Shown here: piece by piece, positions 1-5,943 of the stretch
Layout: each line of letters starts with the position of its first letter
Numbering within the stretch: position 1 is the stretch's first letter
NCBI GenBank assembly: GCA_001789855.1
Contig: MGAT01000009.1
Location: 1-11,262, forward strand
Direction of reading: 5' to 3'
Length of the DNA stretch: 11,262 bases
Source: Candidatus Roizmanbacteria bacterium RIFCSPLOWO2_01_FULL_44_13
GTDB lineage: Bacteria; Patescibacteriota; Microgenomatia; UBA1406; GWC2-37-13
The notes under the pieces: generated by a model
What the model was told of the DNA's origin: nothing
Databases searched by the model: none
What the model saw: the letters and a program-made list of their open reading frames with translations, nothing else
Translations under genes and position numbers: made by a program

Positions 1-1727
1 AGACTGTTTTGGACGGGTTAAAAAAATTGGAATATCGAGGCTACGATTCCTGGGGAATTGTCGTCAAGGACAAATCGTCCAATAAATTACAAGTCGAAAA
101 ACACGTCGGAAAAATAGGAGAAGCAACGACATCTTTACCTTCGGGTCGCATCGCCATCGGACATACCCGCTGGGCCACTCACGGTGGAGTCACCGACGAA
201 AACGCCCACCCCCATCTCGACTGTACGGAAAGAATTGCGGTAATTCATAACGGCATTGTCGAGAACTATCTAGAATTTAAAGAAAGCTTGTTAAAAAAGA
301 ACCATAAATTTTTGTCGGAAACCGACACCGAAGTGGTCGCCCATCTGGTCGAAGACGAGCTGAAAAACCATTCGCTCAAAGACGCCGTCTTAAAAGTTTT
401 CAACGGCCTTATTGGCTCAAATGCGATAGGAGTCATCGACTATGCAACGGAAACAATCGTCGCGGTAAGAAATGGTTCTCCCCTAGTCATTGGAATCGAT
501 GATACCAATGGCCAATATTTTTTGGGTAGCGACGTTCCCGCATTCCTAAAATATACCAATAAAGTCTATTTCTTGGAGGACAATGACGCAGTCGTCATCG
601 ATAAAAATAGCGTACGGCTATATGAGATAAAAACGGGTGCGGAAAAAGAATTAAAACTCCAAAATCTTGATTGGCAGTTGGAGGACGCGGAAAAAGGCGG
701 CTACCCGCACTTTCTCTTAAAGGAAATTATGGAACAAAAGGATACGATTGCTAGAGCGGCGGCCATCAACGAGAACGAACTGGCCAAGGTAGCTGATTTT
801 ATCAAACAAGGTTATAAACCGGTTTTTATCGGTTGCGGAACCGCTTCTTACTGTGCGCTCGCCAGTAAATATTTTTTTGCCAGCGCCGGAATTGAATCAG
901 AATTTTACGGCGGTTACGAATTCTCGCCTTTCTCCAAATTTATTGACGAGAAAACCGTTGTCTTGGCAATATCGCAGTCGGGAGAGACGGCCGATACGCT
1001 CATAGCAGTGCGTGCCGCCAAGGGAAACGGAGCAAAAATCGTTGCCGTCGTTAACGCCAGAGGGTCGACTTTGGAAAGATTGGCAGACATCGTTCTTCCG
1101 GTTGGCGCGGGACCGGAAATTGCCGTTGTTTCCACGAAAGCCTTTACTTCCCAACTGGCAACAATGTATCTTTTAGCGAAAGCCGCGACGGGAAAACTAA
1201 CCGAAGCCCAAAAACAAATTAAGGAATTGAAAAAAGTTTTGGCAAACTGGATGAATGACGGATTGACCGAAAAGATAATCGACATGGCCAAATCTTTACT
1301 CAAAGAAGAACACGCCTATCTTATCGGTAAACACTTGAATTACCCGGCCGCTCTTGAATTTGCCTTAAAGCTCAAAGAATCCTCTTATTTGCACGCCGAG
1401 CCCTTTGCCGCCGGAGAGCTGAAGCACGGCGTCATTACTCTAATCCAAAAAAATACGCCTTGTTTCGTCTTGGCTTCGCCGGATGAGGTTAAAGGAGAAG
1501 TTCTCTCGAGCGCCGCGGAGTTGAAGGCCCGCGGTGGGAGAATTATTGGCGTTGCCCCCTACCAAGCGGCCGAGTTTGACGAAGTCATCAAAACGCCGGA
1601 TCTCGGTGACTTGACAATTCTGCCGAATATCATCGTCGGACAGCTTTTGGGATATTATCTGGGAATCGGCCGGGGCGCCGACCCGGATAAACCGAGAAAC
1701 CTAGCAAAAAGCGTTACAGTAAAATAG
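1..1727 (+). CDS. glmS: Glutamine--fructose-6-phosphate aminotransferase (isomerizing), 5' truncated
   Basis: Cytosolic enzyme that makes glucosamine-6-phosphate from fructose-6-phosphate and glutamine, the first step towards UDP-GlcNAc. The reading frame is open from base 3 to the window edge, and the visible protein already begins inside the family motif GLKKLEYRGYDS. The true start with the catalytic Cys2 (MCGIVGY-type) therefore lies upstream, and the TTG at 9 is not the start. Seen in order: glutaminase motifs HTRWATHG (about residues 52-59 counted from base 9) and IHNGIVENY (about 79-87); first SIS domain with GCGTASY and SQSGETADT; a second SIS domain with KHLNYPAALEFALKLKE, then the HAEPFAAGELKHG motif; and the C-terminus NLAKSVTVK, which matches the usual end of the family. 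About 575 codons are present of an expected 600. The next gene follows after 3 nt in the same frame, suggesting co-transcription. Confidence 0.97.
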   Translation, partial: TVLDGLKKLEYRGYDSWGIVVKDKSSNKLQVEKHVGKIGEATTSLPSGRIAIGHTRWATHGGVTDENAHPHLDCTERIAVIHNGIVENYLEFKESLLKKNHKFLSETDTEVVAHLVEDELKNHSLKDAVLKVFNGLIGSNAIGVIDYATETIVAVRNGSPLVIGIDDTNGQYFLGSDVPAFLKYTNKVYFLEDNDAVVIDKNSVRLYEIKTGAEKELKLQNLDWQLEDAEKGGYPHFLLKEIMEQKDTIARAAAINENELAKVADFIKQGYKPVFIGCGTASYCALASKYFFASAGIESEFYGGYEFSPFSKFIDEKTVVLAISQSGETADTLIAVRAAKGNGAKIVAVVNARGSTLERLADIVLPVGAGPEIAVVSTKAFTSQLATMYLLAKAATGKLTEAQKQIKELKKVLANWMNDGLTEKIIDMAKSLLKEEHAYLIGKHLNYPAALEFALKLKESSYLHAEPFAAGELKHGVITLIQKNTPCFVLASPDEVKGEVLSSAAELKARGGRIIGVAPYQAAEFDEVIKTPDLGDLTILPNIIVGQLLGYYLGIGRGADPDKPRNLAKSVTVK

Positions 1728-1730
1728 AGT

Positions 1731-2261
1731 ATGAAGAAAAAGGCCTTGGTCGGGGCTTTGATTATTTTGCTCGCTTATATTTTTGGCGTCAACTTGTCGG
1801 ACCTAAAATCGTTTCAGAAAACTTTCTTTCCAACTCCTACTCCTACCCTATCTCCAAATCAAATTACCAAAGCCGAAGTTTTATCCGTTATCGACGGGGA
1901 TACAATCATAATCGAAGGCGAACAGAAAGTTAGATACGTCGGCATAGACTCGCCGGAAGTCGACGAGTGTTTTAGCGAGGAGGCTTTGGCAGAAAATAAA
2001 AAACTGGTTGAGGGAAAAACCATCAGATTGGAAAAAGACGTCTCGGAAAAGGACAAATACGGAAGACTTTTGAGGTATGTTTATGTTGATGATTTATTCG
2101 TCAACGAATATTTGATAAAGCGAGGGTTTGCAAAAAATATGGGAATAAAGCCGGATTTAAGATACTATCAACTATTCAAGAATGCCCAAATGGAGGCAAA
2201 AGACTTTAATCGCGGATTATGGTCTGCGTGTTTGACTTTGACACCAAAAGCGAACCAATAA
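1731..2261 (+). CDS. Membrane-anchored thermonuclease-like (SNase fold) protein
   Basis: Predicted staphylococcal-nuclease-family phosphodiesterase acting outside the membrane, probably on DNA or RNA. Residues 5-20 form a hydrophobic signal or anchor segment after MKKK, followed by a PTPTPTLSP linker (34-42). The SNase domain spans about 47-168. The active-site residues of the family are present: VIDGDT (D55, D57, T58), R68 in RYVGIDSPE with D73 and E76, and R112 in KYGR. Cysteines at 80 and 167 could form a disulfide, as expected for an exported protein. It starts 3 nt after glmS; AGAG just before the ATG is only a poor ribosome binding site. Its last 56 bp overlap the convergent permease gene. 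An anchored nuclease would suit nucleotide scavenging by a CPR-type cell, but that role is inference. Confidence 0.93.
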   Translation: MKKKALVGALIILLAYIFGVNLSDLKSFQKTFFPTPTPTLSPNQITKAEVLSVIDGDTIIIEGEQKVRYVGIDSPEVDECFSEEALAENKKLVEGKTIRLEKDVSEKDKYGRLLRYVYVDDLFVNEYLIKRGFAKNMGIKPDLRYYQLFKNAQMEAKDFNRGLWSACLTLTPKANQ

Positions 2262-3099
2262 CAATAAACAAGGCAGCCACCCAAAAATTTCCCGTTACCT
2301 TTTCGCCGATTAGTAAACTGGCGGCAATAGCGGTAAACGGAACTTGGACATAAAGAATCAGCGAGGAAAAAACCGGCGACCCGTATTTAACCGCGTATTG
2401 ACCCAACAAATAATAGAGGCTCGTTCCGACTACGCTGACATACAAAATAGAAGCAACCGAGACGAGAGAAATGTCAAATCGATTAACATCCAATAAATTT
2501 AATTCCGCAGGCAAAAATAATAAACTCGCGAGCACTGTCGTCAAATTAAAGACAGAAGTTATATACACGGGTGAATATTTTTTTTGAAGGCTTTTGGAAA
2601 AAATCAAATAAAAAGAATACGAAACCGCACCAACAAAAATCAAAACAATGCCGACAAGATTATCCAAAGACGAAAATCCAATCACGGTGCTTGAAAAGAA
2701 TAAAATCAAAGATCCTAAAAAACCCAGCAGCACTCCCAATATTTTGATCCATGTTATTTTTTCGTTGAGGACAAAATACGAGAGAATACTGACAATTATT
2801 GGAACCATAACGTAGATGAGCGTACCTATGTTAGCCGGAATAAAACGGACGGCGAGAATAAAGAGAATGATATTGATGGTAGAAAGAAGCGTCACCGGTA
2901 CAACTTCCAATATATTTTTTATATTTGGTTTTTCCTTTAAAAAAATCGGCAGTATAAAAACCAAGGCGATGACAAATCTCAACAGCGTAAAAGCAAAAGG
3001 CGGGATTGTTTGTAATCCTATTTTTATAAGAGGCACGACCGCGCTTCCTAAGATTGCTGCCAAAAAAACCGCCAATAACGCAAGCGTTGTTCCTTTCAT
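2206..3099 (-). CDS. EamA/DMT-superfamily permease
   Basis: Integral membrane protein of 297 aa, the usual length for the drug/metabolite transporter superfamily. It has about ten hydrophobic segments arranged as two EamA repeats (roughly 7-135 and 147-288). An early helix holds GSAVVPLIKIGLQTIPPF, and a later one holds VVGTSLYYLLGQYAVKYGS, typical of the second repeat. The substrate cannot be told from sequence; members export amino acids, nucleosides or other metabolites. The start codon shares one base with the stop of the upstream micro-ORF (TAATG) and lies 10 nt beyond the folC stop, so translation is probably coupled. No good Shine-Dalgarno is visible. The 3' end overlaps the convergent nuclease gene by 56 bp. 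Confidence 0.92.
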   Translation of the reverse strand: MKGTTLALLAVFLAAILGSAVVPLIKIGLQTIPPFAFTLLRFVIALVFILPIFLKEKPNIKNILEVVPVTLLSTINIILFILAVRFIPANIGTLIYVMVPIIVSILSYFVLNEKITWIKILGVLLGFLGSLILFFSSTVIGFSSLDNLVGIVLIFVGAVSYSFYLIFSKSLQKKYSPVYITSVFNLTTVLASLLFLPAELNLLDVNRFDISLVSVASILYVSVVGTSLYYLLGQYAVKYGSPVFSSLILYVQVPFTAIAASLLIGEKVTGNFWVAALFIVIGSLLVSKSNTQTIIRD

Positions 3100-3212
3100 T
3101 AATCTTTTTTATCCATCCAAAAAAGCATTGGCATTAAAATGAGAGTAAAAAGAATTCCTACCCAGCTGCTTTCGATTCCGCTTAAGACTTCTGTTGCCAT
3201 AGCGGTTATCAA
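3099..3212 (-). CDS. Putative membrane micro-ORF (33-37 aa) nested in the folC 3' end
   Basis: Small open frame in a different register from folC. From ATG at 3200 it encodes 33 aa; from an in-frame TTG at 3212 it encodes 37 aa. I prefer the TTG because GAAGG (3219-3223) sits 6 nt before it, while the ATG has no well-spaced site. The product has a short polar N-terminus (MATEVLSGIESS), one hydrophobic span (WVGILFTLILMPMLFW) and a charged tail (MDKKD), the layout of a single-pass membrane peptide. Its TAA shares a base with the eamA ATG (TAATG), a classic coupling arrangement. The overlapping folC frame here has no family-like sequence. Function unknown. It may be a genuine small protein or a leader that delivers ribosomes to eamA; chance is possible at this length. 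Confidence 0.5.
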   Translation of the reverse strand: MITAMATEVLSGIESSWVGILFTLILMPMLFWMDKKD

Positions 3213-4488
3213 CTTTAACCTTCGACCTTATTATACTATACACAGCGCTCAAAAGATAAAGGCTGCCGGTAATGGCAACGTACTTTGATTTTTTCTTCAA
3301 CAATTCCTTAACCGCTTTTTTATTGTCGGGAATAAAGATCATTTTTGAAATCTTTTTCTTTTTCAAATAGTCAACAATCATCTCTCCTTTTTCTGATTTA
3401 ATTGTCAAGTCCATCCCTTTGGTGATAAAACTTGTCACGATAATATCTGATGCGGCCGGAATAATTTCGTTGAGCATCGCTTTATATTTTTTTCCTTCCT
3501 TGAACGCGACCAGAAACGGAATTTTTTTCTTCGTTAAGTTTTTCAAACTTTTAATAAAACTCGCCATTTTTTGTTTATTGTGGGCGCCGTCGGCGATGAC
3601 GGTTCTCCCCCGTTTGACAAAGACGTCCATCCTGCCGGGAAAATGCGCTTCCAGCAATGTCCTCCTGATTTTATTTCTGTCGACTTTAAACTCGTCCCTT
3701 TCGCCTAAATGATAAAGGGCGGTAAGAGCCAAACTGCAGTTTTCTCTCTGGTATAAGGCGGGGGAATTTAATTCCAAACCTTCCAATTTTTCTCTTGCAT
3801 AAATCAAGCTGCCTTTTTTTTCTTTGACTCTTTTCTCGAATACCGACCTCACCGGCTTAACTTGCCTGTGGGTGATCAACGTATTATTTTTCTGGATAAT
3901 GCCGGATTTCTGTCGGGCGATTTTATCCAGACTATTACCGAGAATCTCTGTGTGATCCAATCCTATCCTCGTAATAACGCATAATTTATCGCTTCTTTTA
4001 ATGGTGTTGGTGCTGTCGTACAAGCCGCCTAGACCGGTCTCGACGACGGCATAGTCAACTTTGTTGTTTGCGGAAAACTGAAAAAATAAAGCAATCATCA
4101 GGTCAAAATAGGAAGATTTGCCATACCGGGATCTCTCCATCTTTGTAATCTTCGGCGCGATTTGATTTAAGGTTTCGACAAATTCTTTTTTTGAAATCAA
4201 GCGGTTATTTATCTGGCAGCGTTCCCTGATGTCGATCAGGTGCGGCGATACCGTCAAGCTTACCGTAAATCCGTGGGCGGCCAACAATTGGCTGATGTAA
4301 AAAGCAGTTGACCCTTTGCCGCTCGTCCCGGCCACGTGAACCACTTTCAATGAATTTTGCGGGTCACCCAACAAAGCCAAAAGATGGACGGCCCGTTCAT
4401 GACCGAACTGGCCGGCAAATTTTTTGTTCAGTTCAGTCGGGATATGGTCGTAAACAAATTTCAGAGCTTCACGGTACGAACCTATCAT
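3109..4488 (-). CDS. folC: Folylpolyglutamate synthase / dihydrofolate synthase
   Basis: Cytosolic Mur-ligase-family enzyme that adds glutamate to (dihydro)folates with ATP. The P-loop is at GTSGKGST (54-61). Further family motifs are SPHLIDIRER (81-90), ETGLGG (150-155), GLDHTEILG (176-184) and DGAHN (300-304). The C-terminal domain ends at GSLYLLSAVYSII (408-420), where family members normally stop. A basic tail of about 35 residues (426-459) follows and resembles no FolC sequence I know; its DNA also encodes the nested micro-ORF. The ATG is supported by GAGG 9 nt upstream. The gene starts 4 nt after the transporter stop and belongs to the same minus-strand operon. The dihydrofolate synthase activity versus polyglutamylation only cannot be separated by eye. 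Confidence 0.95.
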   Translation of the reverse strand: MIGSYREALKFVYDHIPTELNKKFAGQFGHERAVHLLALLGDPQNSLKVVHVAGTSGKGSTAFYISQLLAAHGFTVSLTVSPHLIDIRERCQINNRLISKKEFVETLNQIAPKITKMERSRYGKSSYFDLMIALFFQFSANNKVDYAVVETGLGGLYDSTNTIKRSDKLCVITRIGLDHTEILGNSLDKIARQKSGIIQKNNTLITHRQVKPVRSVFEKRVKEKKGSLIYAREKLEGLELNSPALYQRENCSLALTALYHLGERDEFKVDRNKIRRTLLEAHFPGRMDVFVKRGRTVIADGAHNKQKMASFIKSLKNLTKKKIPFLVAFKEGKKYKAMLNEIIPAASDIIVTSFITKGMDLTIKSEKGEMIVDYLKKKKISKMIFIPDNKKAVKELLKKKSKYVAITGSLYLLSAVYSIIRSKVKVDNRYGNRSLKRNRKQLGRNSFYSHFNANAFLDG

Positions 4489-4492
4489 ATTA

Positions 4493-5140
4493 TCATTCCT
4501 CTTTTCTTAACCATTTTACACCGAGATAGACAAAAGGCGTGACAATCGCCGACATAAAGCATTTTAACAACCAATACGGAATAATTATTCCCGCCAAAAA
4601 TACTAAATTATCATTGAACGGCCTGTCCAAAGCGTAAAACGCCAGGGTGATAAAAATCGCTGTGTCAAAAAAAAGCGAAATTATATTAGAAAGATTGTTC
4701 CTGAACCAAAGAACTTTTTTACCCAAGGCCTCCCTCAACCTGACAAAAATCAAAAGATCCAACATGTCGGCAATGGCAAAAGCCAAAAGCGAGGCTGCAG
4801 AAATTCTAAGCGACTGCTTGAAAATCAGATCATAGGCCGGTTCCGACGGAACAAATCTTGTTGACGGGGGTAAAACGGTAAAAAAAGCCGTCACCAGAAT
4901 AAGGAAAAAAACCATCGTTATCCCCGATCTGATCACTCCGCGGGCTTTCTCCTTACCGTGAACTTCGACGATAATGTCGTTGATCGAATAGACCAAAGGG
5001 ATTAAAAAAATCGCCACGCTGGCGTTCAAGGCAAAGCCGCCAATTTTTCCTATAGGAAATGTTTTTCCTCCCATCAGTTCGGCGACGACGATCGCGAAAA
5101 TGTAAAAAGAAATCAAAAAGTCTAATTTATTTATTTTCAT
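4493..5140 (-). CDS. yhhQ: VUT-family queuosine precursor transporter (YhhQ-like)
   Basis: Inner-membrane protein of 215 aa with about six hydrophobic segments. It matches the VUT/YhhQ family: IPLVYSINDIIVEVHGKEKAR (about 47-67, with D55) corresponds to the family's conserved D-x-x-x-E/R-x-x-G-x-x-x-AR stretch. The block RISAASLLAFAIADMLDLL (112-130) followed by RLREAL, and LSNIISLFFDTAIF (150-163, D160), match the second half. Family members import queuosine precursors such as preQ0/preQ1 for tRNA modification. ATG at 5140 is taken; a TTG at 5146 would add two residues, and neither has a clear Shine-Dalgarno. It is the first gene behind the promoter at 5238-5266 and is followed after 4 nt by folC. 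Assignment to the family is firm; the exact substrate is inferred. Confidence 0.88.
   Translation of the reverse strand: MKINKLDFLISFYIFAIVVAELMGGKTFPIGKIGGFALNASVAIFLIPLVYSINDIIVEVHGKEKARGVIRSGITMVFFLILVTAFFTVLPPSTRFVPSEPAYDLIFKQSLRISAASLLAFAIADMLDLLIFVRLREALGKKVLWFRNNLSNIISLFFDTAIFITLAFYALDRPFNDNLVFLAGIIIPYWLLKCFMSAIVTPFVYLGVKWLRKEE
4498..4501 (-). promoter_or_regulatory. Shine-Dalgarno of folC
   Basis: GAGG lies 9 nt before the folC ATG and inside the last codons of the upstream transporter. It is one of the few recognisable ribosome binding sites in the window and fixes the folC start at 4488. Confidence 0.6.
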
Positions 5141-5231
5141 GGTCAAAAATTTAATTGATAAAAGGAAAGCCGTACCGGAGTTAAACCTGAGGAGAAAAGT
5201 TGTTTAGAGGATCGGTTCTTGGATTCATATT
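5141..5231 (-). other. Predicted 5' leader of the transporter-folC operon
   Basis: About 90 nt between the predicted transcription start (near 5231) and the transporter ATG, the longest non-coding leader in the window. Queuosine-precursor transporters are often controlled by preQ1 riboswitches, so I looked for one. I could not find a convincing preQ1-I stem and A-rich tail, only short weak complementarities such as CCGGTACGG. Function undetermined. Confidence 0.35.
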
Positions 5232-5237
5232 ATCTGA

Positions 5238-5266
5238 ATAATAAAGTAAAAAAACTACAATGTCAA
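5238..5266 (-). promoter_or_regulatory. Sigma70-type promoter for the transporter-folC-permease operon
   Basis: Minus strand: a perfect -35 TTGACA (5266-5261), a 17-nt spacer and -10 TATTAT (5243-5238). This is the best housekeeping promoter in the window. Transcription would start near 5231. It lies 15 bp outside the nuclease island, so the insertion left it intact. Confidence 0.75.
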
Positions 5267-5281
5267 ATGTGTTAGTTTTAA

Positions 5282-5303
5282 ATAATGACAATTTTTATAT
5301 TTA
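5282..5303 (+). repeat. Left 22-bp direct repeat (secA-end copy)
   Basis: Matches 5945-5966 at 21 of 22 positions; the only difference is A at 5291 versus T at 5954. Read on the minus strand it gives KYKNCHY, compared with KYKKCHY in SecA, and the frame continues as LKLTHLTL to a TAG at 5257-5255. This may be the displaced old end of secA. Confidence 0.75.
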
Positions 5304-5324
5304 TTGACATTATTTATACTTTAT
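5286..5324 (+). repeat. Tandem degenerate repeat of the same unit
   Basis: Two adjacent units of 19 and 20 bp (5286-5304 and 5305-5324), both starting TGACA and ending TTTAT, with an AT-rich centre. The first belongs to the left direct repeat. The second is a more decayed copy that on the minus strand reads KYK followed by a stop. It includes the first ATG of the nuclease gene. Confidence 0.5.
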
Positions 5325-5943
5325 GATTTACTTAATTATGCAAAGAACAAAAGATAAAAGATTTAAAAAAGATTATTCTAAAGAAGATATTTTAGATTAT
5401 CTTAAAGGTGTGTATAAAATACTCAAAAAATCACCCACATATAGAGATTTAAATAATTTTCCAGGACCCTCTCCAAGAACTATTGTTAGAAGATTTGGAT
5501 TTTGGTCAACAGCTTTGAAGCAAGCCGGGATTCGCCCTCATACATATCAACTTATCAAAGGCGAACCCTCTTTTATAAGAAAAAATTGGAGAAATATGTC
5601 GGATAAAGAAATCGCACATAAATTGGGAGTTCAATCATATGTAATAAGATACTACAGAATGAATTTTAACTTATGGAAAAATAGAAAAGGAACTGCTCGA
5701 TCTACTTTCAGAAAAGAAGCGTTAAGAATTTATGGAAGCCAATGCGAAGTTTGTGGTCTTGGTATCTGTGAATGGCATCATATAATTCCTAAGTCAAAAG
5801 ATCCTAAACATTGGTGTATACTCTGTCCTTTGTGTCATGAGGTAATAACAAGAAAACTAGTAGTTATAAAAAACCGTAAAGAGTTAAGAACAAAGCTCCT
5901 ACCTTTTATAAAGGAACTTTACACAAAACTAAGAATTAATTAG
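5323..5943 (+). CDS. HNH endonuclease with homing-associated N-terminal repeat
   Basis: Predicted DNA endonuclease of 206 aa (201 aa if ATG at 5338 is used; neither start has a Shine-Dalgarno, and the second avoids the MIYLI overhang). Residues 20-70 resemble the homing-endonuclease-associated repeat, with SPTYRDLNNFPGPSPRTIVRR then FGFWSTALKQAG. Residues 88-120 look like a helix-turn-helix (MSDKEIAHKLGVQSYVIRYY). The C-terminal HNH fold has zinc pair C141/C144, catalytic-type H152-H153 (EWHHIIP) and zinc pair C168/C171 followed by H172. The position usually held by Asn (five before C168) is His163 here, a tolerated variant in some families. Codon use is strongly AT-biased, unlike all neighbours, which points to recent acquisition. 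It overlaps the convergent secA stop by 8 bp. The biological target is unknown; self-homing is inferred from the flanking repeats. Confidence 0.88.
   Translation: MIYLIMQRTKDKRFKKDYSKEDILDYLKGVYKILKKSPTYRDLNNFPGPSPRTIVRRFGFWSTALKQAGIRPHTYQLIKGEPSFIRKNWRNMSDKEIAHKLGVQSYVIRYYRMNFNLWKNRKGTARSTFRKEALRIYGSQCEVCGLGICEWHHIIPKSKDPKHWCILCPLCHEVITRKLVVIKNRKELRTKLLPFIKELYTKLRIN

Noticed and set aside
9..11. TTG at base 9 as the start of glmS
   Set aside because: The frame stays open to the window edge, and the N-terminal Cys2 region needed for glutaminase activity would be missing. The gene is simply cut by the window.
3226..3240. TATAAT (minus strand, 3235-3230) as a promoter for the micro-ORF and permease
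   Set aside because: No -35 element at a suitable distance; the nearest TTGAGC is 11 nt away. It also lies within folC codons for YSII, so chance is likely.
5141..5231. preQ1 riboswitch in the transporter leader
   Set aside because: No preQ1-I stem-loop with its A-rich tail, and no recognisable preQ1-II or -III layout, could be drawn by eye; kept only as a test to run.
5304..5327. TTGACA (5304-5309) with TATGAT (5322-5327) as a promoter for the HNH gene
   Set aside because: The spacer is only 12 nt, and both boxes are part of the AT-rich tandem repeat; no acceptable 16-18 nt pairing was found, so no promoter is annotated for this gene.
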